Assembly: GCA_964651045.1 (NCBI GenBank)
Contig: CAZYVD010000091.1
Location: forward strand, 1-5,604
Direction of reading: 5' to 3'
Length of the DNA stretch: 5,604 nt
DNA from: CAZYVD01 sp964651045
GTDB taxonomy: Bacteria; Zhuqueibacterota; QNDG01; DSAB01
Under the pieces are notes generated by a model. That model saw nothing but the letters and a program-made list of their open reading frames with translations, searched no databases and was not told the origin of the DNA. This document shows, piece after piece, positions 1 through 5,569 of the stretch (position 1 is its first letter; the number at the start of each line of letters is the position of its first letter). The position numbers were made by a program, and so were the translations under genes.

Positions 1-9
1 TCTTTTTAT

Positions 10-1362
10 TCAAATCAAGTGGTACATGTTCACTCCTAAAAGTGCAAAAGTGCAGATTAATAAAATAATCCACATGAAAAGAAGCGAAAATATTCTCTTA
101 ATCTCTCCGTCTTCTACTATTTCATTATCAACAGTAAGAGGAATCCTTACAAGACGACTCGAGTTTAATTTAATAATTCTGTTTTTTATAAGTTTTGTCA
201 ATATTGCTATCCGAATGACCTTTACACCTCCACTTGTCGAGCCAGCACATCCACCAACCACCATCAATATCAGAAAAATCTGTTTTGCAAAAGGTGTAAA
301 ATAGGAACTGGAGATATCCCTGGTTGTATATCCTGTTGTTGTTAATATTGAAACTACCTGAAAGGCTACCTCCTTTATGTTAAACATTATACCCTTTAAT
401 CCTGAATAATCTGACCCATGATATTCTCTAAAAGAGATTCCATAAATCCCTGTATGATGTAAAAATATCAACAATACTCCAGCAATGATTATAAACCAGA
501 AGTATCTTATCTCGGTATTGTCCCACAGTGCTCTGATTTTACCCTTCCAAATTCTATAATGAACAAAAAAACTCACTGCTCCAATCATCATGAATACCAT
601 TATTGTAATCTCGATGAGATCGGCATTGGCAAAACCTCGAATTCTGTAGTACTCAATTGAACTATCATGAATCGAATAGCCTCCTGTCGAGATAGTAGTC
701 ATTGCATGTGTTATACTATCAAATAGATCGAGGCCAAGCAATATCAGAATTGATGCTTCAGCAATTGTAAAACAAATGTATAGAGTCCAGAAGACTCTGG
801 CAGTATTAAACATGCTCGGTGATGGTCTTGGAGTTGCTACCTTGTGTCCCTCTGCTAAAAAGAGCTTGTTCGCTGCCGACCCTCCCCTAAACCCTATCAG
901 AATAAACATGCTCAAGATTCCAAGCCCACCTATCCATTGAGTGAAGGCCCTCCAGAAAAGAATCGAGCGTGGCAGCTCATCCAGATGGCTTAGGAGTGTT
1001 ATTCCTGTTGTTGTAAATCCACTCATTGTTTCAAAACAGCTATTCAGATATCCAACATCCAAAACAACAGAAAATGGAACTGCTCCGATGAGTGTGAGCA
1101 GTATCCACGATACTGTGCAGACCACCATGGCATCCTTAAGCAGTAGAGTTCCACTCTTTGAAAAAATTCTGATTATAGATCCAACCACAATTGATGCAAA
1201 TCCTGGCAGGATGAAACCAAGAAATAGTTTGCCGACAATTGCCCTTTCACCGGAGATCAATCCAACAAAAAATGGAATAAAAAGAAGAAAACCACCTATT
1301 ATGACAATTGAAGATAGATAGTAGAAAACAAAAGATATCCGTTTTTCATTTCTATGATTCAT
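10..1362 (-). CDS. trkH: TrkH-family potassium uptake channel subunit, C-terminally truncated
   Basis: Membrane-embedded K+ translocation subunit of a Trk/Ktr-type uptake system, which in this family works with a cytoplasmic TrkA/KtrA-type RCK protein (none in the window). The 450 residues show hydrophobic helices throughout and three of the four pore-loop repeats: TTTGIT (about 117-122), ISTGGYS (224-230) and TTTGYTTRD (341-349), each with the filter glycine. The conserved GGCAGSTSGGVKVIR segment at 370-384 identifies the third repeat. The final helix (about 423-443) matches the first helix of repeat four, but the protein ends at VNMYHLI. The fourth pore loop (usually an N-x-GPG type) and last helix are missing; TrkH proteins are usually nearer 480 residues. 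Position 10-12 is a TGA. The -1 frame reads LDLNKK and stays open to the window edge, so a frameshift is possible. The ATG lies 2 nt after the cotransporter stop (TAA-AG-ATG) with no good Shine-Dalgarno site, suggesting translation by reinitiation. Family assignment is secure; function of this allele is doubtful. Confidence 0.9.
   Translation of the reverse strand: MNHRNEKRISFVFYYLSSIVIIGGFLLFIPFFVGLISGERAIVGKLFLGFILPGFASIVVGSIIRIFSKSGTLLLKDAMVVCTVSWILLTLIGAVPFSVVLDVGYLNSCFETMSGFTTTGITLLSHLDELPRSILFWRAFTQWIGGLGILSMFILIGFRGGSAANKLFLAEGHKVATPRPSPSMFNTARVFWTLYICFTIAEASILILLGLDLFDSITHAMTTISTGGYSIHDSSIEYYRIRGFANADLIEITIMVFMMIGAVSFFVHYRIWKGKIRALWDNTEIRYFWFIIIAGVLLIFLHHTGIYGISFREYHGSDYSGLKGIMFNIKEVAFQVVSILTTTGYTTRDISSSYFTPFAKQIFLILMVVGGCAGSTSGGVKVIRIAILTKLIKNRIIKLNSSRLVRIPLTVDNEIVEDGEIKRIFSLLFMWIILLICTFALLGVNMYHLI
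37..55 (+). repeat. 19-nt repeat, copy 1 (inside trkH)
   Basis: TAAAAGTGCAAAAGTGCAG, itself two units of AAAAGTGC, lies in the trkH coding region (antisense to codons for CTFALL). Its exact reverse complement is at 5551-5569. The shared match ends sharply on both sides. Confidence 0.7.
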
Positions 1363-1364
1363 CT

Positions 1365-3500
1365 TTAAACAAGGGCGCTCTCAAGGCCCGAATCCTTAAC
1401 AAAAACACATGAACTCTTTGTCAACTCTGTAACCTCTCTAATGAAACTGAAAGGAATACTCTCCCTTGCAAGACCAAAGATATTTACATCCGCTCTTGGA
1501 GCATTCTTAATTGTCTCTTTGAAACTTCCCCTTAGCACATAAAATTCTGTCATTGATGGAAGGCGGGCCTTATCGCTCAATCTCTCTAAAAACCTATATA
1601 ATCTCTTCTCTTCTTTTTCATCGTGCGCCACTGTTATTAAATTGATCTTCCCGCCCCAGTTTAACTGAAGCTGCAGGGTAATCAATACTGCCAAATTCCA
1701 GTTTGGACTCCTGTCGCGCATCCACAGATTTATATCCTTCTGCATACCAAATGCTGTCCTCTGGTGCTGGCGCAATATTATTGTACCCAGATTGTTCTTT
1801 GTCGCCAGTTCTATTAACCTTTTTATTACATAGTTTTTTCTTTTATTGTCCCCAAGAGTTAAAAATAAGATGTTCGGGCGAAAAGCACCTCCCCTTAAAG
1901 TCTGTATGACAATCCTTGCACCACTCAGGAAAGATTCACTCTCAAGAACAGTTGAATTTACCATGATACCTTCATTCTGGAGTGGAAGTAAAAGCTCTTC
2001 AAGGGCCGACTGTGTTTCCTCAATCTTCTCTTTTTTAATAGTAAAGGCAAAAATACTTCCAGATGGATATGTTATGTTTCGAATAAAAAGTATGGGCCCC
2101 TTCCATTCTTTAGGATTCTCTATGGGCAGCAACAGATCTGGTTTCCATGTTATGTAGTGTCGTGGAAACTTTGAGGCAACTCTAGATGCCCTCTCTGCGA
2201 TCACGAGAAATAATCCTCCCCTTATGTCTCCCCACTTCGACTCGAGTCCTTTCTTGGCAAACCAGATATATAGTAAAATAATAATCACTATTGCAATGAT
2301 GCTGAATACAGGATTTATTAAAAACATTATAAATAACGATCCAGCAGTACCAATGAGGGGAACCAAACGCGGAATCTTGAAGGTTGGTCGAAAACTTATG
2401 ATCTTCATGCTCTGTTCGATGAAAACCACAAGATTCAGCATGCCATATGTTATAAGAAAAAACATCGTAATAAGAGATGCTAATACATTTAATTTACCTA
2501 TTATTAGTGCAGCCTCGATTATGATTCCTGTAAATATGATCGCATTTCCTGGTTCTTTAGATTTAGTCTTTGCAGAAAAAAATCTGTGAAAAGGTACGGT
2601 TTTTTGCTCTGCCAGAGCTTGCAGAATTCGCGGTGCACCAAGCATGCTTCCCAGTGCAGAAGAGAGCGTTGCACCCAAAAGACCTGCTATTACTGCCGGC
2701 CCCCATAATGCCTTATCTACCATTATGAGCTGATTCGTCCGAAGCTCCTCTGGTGTGGCTATCCTGCTCAGAACAAAAGCAATTCCAACATATATGAACA
2801 TGGTTACTATTATAGAACTCATAGTACCAAGCGGTATCGAACGTCTTGGATTTTTCAACTCGCCCGACATGTTGGCACCTGCCATTATCCCTGTTACTGC
2901 AGGAAAAAAGACAGCAAACACCTTCCAGAAGCTTGCATCCTCAAAACTTCCGATCAGCACCGATTGTGAAATCGGCTTTGCAGGTGTTAAGATGAAAGAT
3001 AGCAGAGACAATCCAAGTATTGTCATTATAAGATACTGTACCCTGATCGCAAGTCTTGCACTTATATATGAAATAACAACAAGCCCAAGCCATGCTACGC
3101 TCGATACAAGAAGCGGCGACTGACCCGGGAAGATTCGAAGCCATCCTTCTGTAAATCCAATTATATAAAGAGCTGCAGAGAGTGTCTGTGCAATGTAAAG
3201 TGGAATTCCAACACTTCCGCCTGCTTCAAGGCCTAATGATTTTGAGATTATTGAGTATGCTCCTCCTGCTCCTATCCGAATATTTGTAGTTATGGAGGAC
3301 ATCGAAAGGCCTGTACATATTGTAACAGATTTGGAGAGCAGAATGATTGCAACAGCCCCAAGAAATCCTGCATTGCCCACAACCCACCCGAGGCGAAGGT
3401 ACATTATTACACCGAGAATCGTTAATACATCTGGTGTAAATACTCCTCCAAACGTGTTAAACTTTTTATTGGATAAGAGACTTACTCTTTTATTTTTCAT
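1365..3500 (-). CDS. Cation-chloride cotransporter (SLC12/CCC-like, APC superfamily)
   Basis: Integral membrane symporter of the APC fold, 711 residues: about 12 membrane helices (roughly 20-415), then a cytoplasmic domain (about 425-711). Family signatures in order: GVFTPDVLTILGVIMYLRLG (TM1, 20-38), GGAYSIISKSLG (79-90), YIIGF (112-116), FFPAVTGIMAGANMSGEL (TM6, 198-215), GATLSSALGSMLGAPRILQA (276-295) and RPTFK (371-375). These align closely with eukaryotic NKCC/KCC proteins rather than ordinary amino-acid permeases. By alignment from memory, K+-site residues Tyr112, Pro200 and Thr203 are kept, as are the Na+-site pair Ser280-Ser281; the TM1 Asn is Thr27. The C-terminal domain has the FRPNILFLTLG strand (540-550) and a UspA-like pattern, as in CCC tails. 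A Na+-coupled K+/Cl- role is inferred; automated annotation may call it amino acid permease. The ATG is 5 nt from no recognisable Shine-Dalgarno site and the leader may be very short. It is followed after 2 nt by trkH. Confidence 0.9.
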   Translation of the reverse strand: MKNKRVSLLSNKKFNTFGGVFTPDVLTILGVIMYLRLGWVVGNAGFLGAVAIILLSKSVTICTGLSMSSITTNIRIGAGGAYSIISKSLGLEAGGSVGIPLYIAQTLSAALYIIGFTEGWLRIFPGQSPLLVSSVAWLGLVVISYISARLAIRVQYLIMTILGLSLLSFILTPAKPISQSVLIGSFEDASFWKVFAVFFPAVTGIMAGANMSGELKNPRRSIPLGTMSSIIVTMFIYVGIAFVLSRIATPEELRTNQLIMVDKALWGPAVIAGLLGATLSSALGSMLGAPRILQALAEQKTVPFHRFFSAKTKSKEPGNAIIFTGIIIEAALIIGKLNVLASLITMFFLITYGMLNLVVFIEQSMKIISFRPTFKIPRLVPLIGTAGSLFIMFLINPVFSIIAIVIIILLYIWFAKKGLESKWGDIRGGLFLVIAERASRVASKFPRHYITWKPDLLLPIENPKEWKGPILFIRNITYPSGSIFAFTIKKEKIEETQSALEELLLPLQNEGIMVNSTVLESESFLSGARIVIQTLRGGAFRPNILFLTLGDNKRKNYVIKRLIELATKNNLGTIILRQHQRTAFGMQKDINLWMRDRSPNWNLAVLITLQLQLNWGGKINLITVAHDEKEEKRLYRFLERLSDKARLPSMTEFYVLRGSFKETIKNAPRADVNIFGLARESIPFSFIREVTELTKSSCVFVKDSGLESALV

Positions 3501-3515
3501 TTGAAAGAAATTTAT

Positions 3516-3544
3516 ATTTTAAATAATCCCGAATTAACGGATAA
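3516..3544 (-). promoter_or_regulatory. Possible promoter of cotransporter-trkH unit
   Basis: On the minus strand TTATCC (3544-3539) and TAAAAT (3521-3516) are separated by 17 nt. The -10 box matches five of six consensus bases and the -35 only three. The -35 box lies inside the inverted-repeat arm, so a protein binding that arm would cover the promoter. Transcription would start about 9 nt before the ATG at 3500, which agrees with the absence of a Shine-Dalgarno site but is weak evidence in such AT-rich DNA. Confidence 0.3.
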
Positions 3545-3626
3545 GCAATGTTTCGTACTCAAACCTCATTCTATTTAGATGATGAAGAATAGCTATAAAT
3601 CGATCTCTTATCCGTTAAATCGGGAT
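3526..3626. repeat. 101-nt element with 20-nt terminal inverted repeats (MITE-like or regulatory)
   Basis: The left arm ATCCCGAATTAACGGATAAG (3526-3545) and right arm CTTATCCGTTAAATCGGGAT (3607-3626) are reverse complements at 19 of 20 positions; the only mismatch is A3533 against A3619. The 61-nt interior codes for nothing. The tetranucleotide AATA lies immediately outside both ends (3522-3525 and 3627-3630), as a 4-nt target-site duplication would. Each arm is also nearly self-palindromic (ATCC(C)G-N6-CG(G)GAT), which fits a protein-binding operator instead. In RNA the arms could pair into a 20-bp stem. A MITE and a pair of operator sites are both possible; AATA in an AT-rich region could be chance. 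Confidence 0.7.
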
Positions 3627-3668
3627 AATATATTTTGTGAGTCTCCAGACCATTACTGATTCAAAGAT

Positions 3669-4562
3669 TCATCTTTTTACTAGGCCCGATTCTTCTGCAA
3701 TGCGCGGAGTTATGCTTTCCCACATTAGCGGCATAAGGTGTATTCCCCGTATTTCTTTCATCTCCCTTAGTTTTAGGATCGTCTCAACAGCAATCCTTAC
3801 TCCTTCCTCTTCAGGATTCTCTGCCTTTTTCATCCTCTGGATGATCTCTTCTGAAATACGCATACCCGGTACTTCTCTTTCCATATATTCAATAGCCTTA
3901 AGAGATCTTACTGGCATTACTCCAGCCAAAATAGCCACCCTTTTGTGAAGTCCCTTCTCTCTTACTAGAGCAATCCATTCAGAAAATCTCTTCAGATCAA
4001 ATACCGGCTGAGTCTGAATAAAATCTGCTCCAGCATTTATCTTCTTTTCTATCCTCAAAACTCTGAACTCCATTGGATCAGCAAATGGATTTGCTGCCCC
4101 ACCTATCGTTAATTTTGGTGGTGTCTTTATCTTTTCGCCAGAAATAAAAAATCCACTTGTCAACCTCCTTGCCGCTGCTATTAACTGAATCGAATCGAGA
4201 TCATATACTCCCCTTGCCTCTCTATGATTCCCAAACCGTTGATGATCTCCACTCAGGCATAGTACATTCTCGATTCCCAGTGCAGAAAGGCCAAGAAGAT
4301 CGCTCTGCAGGGCTATTCGATTTCGATCCCGACAGGTCATCTGAACAACAGGTTCAACCCCCTCATCTAATAAAATCTTAGCAGCCGCTATACTCGAAAG
4401 CCTAACAATAGCTGTTTGATTGTCCGTGATATTTACACAATCTACTATATCCCTAAAATAGGCTGCCTTTTTACGAATGACATTTCCATTGCTGCTCTTT
4501 GGAGGCCCAAGCTCGGCTGTAAATATGAACTTACCCTGCTGGATTTTCTCTTTCAGAGTCAT
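3669..4562 (-). CDS. metF: Methylenetetrahydrofolate reductase
   Basis: Flavin (FAD) TIM-barrel enzyme that reduces 5,10-methylene-THF to 5-methyl-THF, feeding methionine synthesis or the methyl branch of the Wood-Ljungdahl pathway. The 297 residues are full length. Recognisable motifs: TAELGPP with the catalytic Glu17; QMTCRDRN (74-81), typical of the folate/FAD site; GIENVLCLSGD (96-106), whose Asp106 corresponds to the E. coli MetF flavin-tuning Asp120; GGAANPFADP (154-163); AGADFIQTQPVFD (177-189) with Gln185; and GIHLMPLMWE (273-282) near the end. The ATG is preceded by AGGAGA (4571-4576, minus strand) with 8 nt spacing, a strong ribosome site lying inside metV. The gene overlaps the end of metV by 32 nt in another frame. 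Pairing with MetV suggests a MetVF-type enzyme using ferredoxin, another redox partner or an associated complex rather than plain NADH, but the electron donor cannot be read from this sequence. There is no clear terminator after the stop. Confidence 0.95.
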   Translation of the reverse strand: MTLKEKIQQGKFIFTAELGPPKSSNGNVIRKKAAYFRDIVDCVNITDNQTAIVRLSSIAAAKILLDEGVEPVVQMTCRDRNRIALQSDLLGLSALGIENVLCLSGDHQRFGNHREARGVYDLDSIQLIAAARRLTSGFFISGEKIKTPPKLTIGGAANPFADPMEFRVLRIEKKINAGADFIQTQPVFDLKRFSEWIALVREKGLHKRVAILAGVMPVRSLKAIEYMEREVPGMRISEEIIQRMKKAENPEEEGVRIAVETILKLREMKEIRGIHLMPLMWESITPRIAEESGLVKR

Positions 4563-4992
4563 TATTTTTTTCTCTCCTAATAAAAATCTCTGGCGGCTCT
4601 ATTCTCTTTGTAAAGACATTTAACCATGCAGATGTCCTCTCAAGTTCCCAGTTGTGAATCTTCTCAATACGATAAAGAAGTTGTAACCTTTTTAAAAAAC
4701 GGGAACGCCTGTATATAAGATACCATATACATTTTCTCTCAGGATAGACCTCACATGTTCCATTTTTGCCAGTTCCTCCACAAGGTCCATTACGCAGTCT
4801 CTTGGGGCACCTCTGTGAGCATATAAATGCTGTATGGCTCAAAATACATTCACCGCACCTCTGGCACCTGAAAAGAGGCCTTTTTATAATATCTTCAAAA
4901 AAAAGCATTATTCGAGAAATTACTCGCTCTGCACGCCCAGGCTCTCCTGAGGAAAGAGTGGCAAGATCATCTTTTTTTTTATTTCTGGTCAT
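4531..4992 (-). CDS. metV: MetV-like cysteine-rich partner of MTHFR (MTHFR C-terminal-domain family)
   Basis: Small cysteine-rich protein of the family often called methylenetetrahydrofolate reductase C-terminal domain; in acetogens MetV forms a complex with MetF and carries metal (Fe-S, zinc reported). The 153 residues contain eight cysteines at 43, 46, 49, 58, 62, 71, 80 and 88, in the diagnostic arrangement CQRCGEC, ICSQRCPK, RNGPCGG, GTCEVYPERKCIW. A C-terminal SAWLN stretch (about 121-125) also fits the family. I chose the ATG at 4992 because AGGAA (5000-5004, minus strand) lies 7 nt upstream. A longer reading from TTG at 5037 would start almost at the predicted transcript 5' end, without a ribosome site, and adds a non-family hydrophobic tail. 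The product is shorter than the roughly 200-residue MetV of well-known acetogens, mainly at its N-terminus. Codons 4-7 contain a run of nine A (plus-strand T9, 4972-4980). Overlap with metF implies coupled translation and a 1:1 partnership. Confidence 0.88.
   Translation of the reverse strand: MTRNKKKDDLATLSSGEPGRAERVISRIMLFFEDIIKRPLFRCQRCGECILSHTAFICSQRCPKRLRNGPCGGTGKNGTCEVYPERKCIWYLIYRRSRFLKRLQLLYRIEKIHNWELERTSAWLNVFTKRIEPPEIFIRREKNNDSERENPAG
4571..4576 (-). promoter_or_regulatory. Ribosome binding site of metF (AGGAGA)
   Basis: AGGAGA sits 8 nt upstream of the metF ATG on the minus strand and lies within the metV coding region, so ribosomes finishing metV pass directly over it. This supports coupled translation of the two proteins. 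Confidence 0.75.
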
Positions 4993-4999
4993 TACTAAA

Positions 5000-5004
5000 T
5001 TCCT
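5000..5004 (-). promoter_or_regulatory. Ribosome binding site of metV (AGGAA)
   Basis: On the minus strand AGGAA lies 7 nt before the ATG at 4992. It decides between this ATG and the upstream in-frame TTG at 5037, which has no comparable site. Confidence 0.6.
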
Positions 5005-5045
5005 ATAGAAAAATAATTTACAGATTAAGAAGACCAAATCTTTTA

Positions 5046-5074
5046 AATATAACTCATTTAGTCAGCATGGTCAA
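5046..5074 (-). promoter_or_regulatory. Sigma70-type promoter of metV-metF
   Basis: On the minus strand TTGACC (5074-5069) is followed after exactly 17 nt by TATATT (5051-5046); both boxes match the housekeeping consensus at five of six positions. Transcription would begin near 5039-5040, giving a leader of about 47 nt before the metV ATG at 4992, too short for a classical riboswitch. This also argues against the TTG start at 5037. Confidence 0.7.
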
Positions 5075-5112
5075 GAAATTTTATTGGGAAACGGAACAAA
5101 CATGGTACCCCC

Positions 5113-5191
5113 TGGTAGAGTTGAGAGTGTTTGGGAGAAAGGATATAGATGGGTTGAGGGAATGGGTTGAAAAATAGATGTGGGGGTTGGG
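5113..5191 (+). other. 79-nt C-free, G-rich tract
   Basis: From 5113 to 5191 the plus strand contains no C and about 36 G. It includes G-runs at 5133-5135, 5151-5153, 5158-5160, 5164-5166, 5182-5186 and 5189-5191, with GGGTTGA twice (5151-5157 and 5164-5170). The loop between the third and fourth main G-runs is 15 nt, so it is only a loose G-quadruplex candidate. It ends about 40 nt upstream of the metV -35 box. Confidence 0.85.
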
Positions 5192-5287
5192 CATTAGTCC
5201 GGCGGCCTCATACCTTTTGCTCCTAAAAAGAATTTGCAACCCCATTGTTTCCTTTGTATCTTTACTTATCAAAACAAGGATAAAACA

Positions 5288-5303
5288 ATCCGGCCAATCG
5301 GAT
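5288..5303. promoter_or_regulatory. Palindromic box ATCCG-N6-CGGAT
   Basis: ATCCGGCCAATCGGAT is a 5-bp inverted repeat around a 6-nt centre. The same layout, with one extra C or G, occurs in both arms of the element upstream of the cotransporter gene (3526-3542 and 3610-3626). It may be a shared transcription-factor site; three occurrences are too few to be sure. Confidence 0.3.
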
Positions 5304-5354
5304 ACTACAACATGATAAGGCAAAGTAAAGACCCATGGGAAATTGCTTATAAAA

Positions 5355-5376
5355 AAATCCTAAACTAAATCCTAAA
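5355..5376 (+). repeat. Short direct repeat AAATCCTAAA x2
   Basis: AAATCCTAAA occurs at 5355-5364 and again at 5367-5376, separated by CT, giving a 12-nt period of just over one helical turn. No known function can be assigned. Confidence 0.6.
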
Positions 5377-5441
5377 TTACCCAATCTGACTCCTGTCTTC
5401 TTGGATAATCTCTATTTCCAAAAAACATCTAATAATAACTC

Positions 5442-5531
5442 ATGGGGGGTACTATGTTATTCTGCATCTCTTTTATAATAATTTTAAGCACCGCATGGGC
5501 TCCTGCCCCTGCGGAGCCTAAAATATTTTAA
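5442..5531 (+). CDS. Tiny signal-peptide-like reading frame (29 codons), uncertain
   Basis: The plus strand has ATG at 5442 and an in-frame ATG at 5454, the latter 4 nt after the run GGGGGG (5444-5449); the stop is TAA at 5529-5531. From the second ATG it reads MLFCISFIIILSTAWA followed by PAPAEPKIF. This resembles a Sec signal peptide: a hydrophobic core, an A-x-A type cleavage site, then a Pro/Ala/Glu start of a mature protein, which ends almost at once. It could be the remnant of an exported protein gene broken by a stop, a leader-type small protein, or chance. Half of it is encoded by the 5481-5524 palindrome, which lowers confidence. No clear promoter lies upstream. Confidence 0.2.
   Translation: MGGTMLFCISFIIILSTAWAPAPAEPKIF
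5481..5524. repeat. 44-nt GC-cored imperfect palindrome
   Basis: The two halves pair at 17 of 20 positions around a TCCT loop (5501-5504): ATTTTA/TAAAAT, GC/GC, CCGCA/TGCGG and GGGC/GCCC, with single symmetric mismatches between the blocks (5487/5518, 5490/5515, 5496/5509). Outer T- and A-runs are in the wrong order for an intrinsic terminator (T before the stem, A after it), on either strand. It may be a REP-like repeat, a cruciform or protein-binding site, or a weak terminator using the later ATTTTAATTA. Confidence 0.75.
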
Positions 5532-5550
5532 TTACACTTCAATATAAATA

Positions 5551-5569
5551 CTGCACTTTTGCACTTTTA
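5551..5569 (-). repeat. 19-nt repeat, copy 2 (intergenic, inverted)
   Basis: CTGCACTTTTGCACTTTTA on the plus strand is the exact reverse complement of 37-55. It is in non-coding DNA near the right edge, 35 nt from the end, while the first copy begins 36 nt after the left edge. Confidence 0.7.

Larger units (their letters stand above)
3501..3668. other. Intergenic gap between metF and the cotransporter gene
   Basis: A 168-nt AT-rich gap separates the metF stop from the cotransporter ATG. It is mostly filled by the 101-nt inverted-repeat element (3526-3626). A short GTCT-GG-AGAC palindrome lies near 3640-3650, but its stem is only 4 bp and no T-run follows on the minus strand, so I do not call it a terminator. 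The size of the gap, the lack of coupling and a candidate promoter suggest that the transporter pair is a separate transcription unit, although read-through from metF is possible. Confidence 0.7.
5099..5458. repeat. Inverted repeat pair, 14-nt arms, 332 nt apart
   Basis: AACATGGTACCCCC (5099-5112) is matched by GGGGGTACTATGTT (5445-5458), whose reverse complement differs at one position (5104 against 5453). The arms enclose the C-free tract and the short direct repeat. No target-site duplication is obvious at the outer edges, so the boundary of a decayed element is only a possibility. Confidence 0.4.

Noticed and set aside
941..1321. Plus-strand reading frame of 126 codons opposite trkH, and similar long frames opposite the other genes
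   Set aside because: They are antisense to clearly conserved genes and show no family motifs or ribosome sites.
3636..3655. Terminator after metF
   Set aside because: The GTCT-GG-AGAC hairpin has only a 4-bp stem and no T-run follows on the minus strand.
4993..5037. N-terminal extension of metV from TTG at 5037
   Set aside because: No ribosome site; the predicted transcript begins at about 5039-5040; the ATG at 4992 has AGGAA at good spacing.
5081..5323. 80-codon minus-strand reading frame upstream of metV
   Set aside because: It starts with TTG without a ribosome site, has no recognisable motif, is partly the complement of the C-free tract and runs close to the metV promoter. Probably chance.
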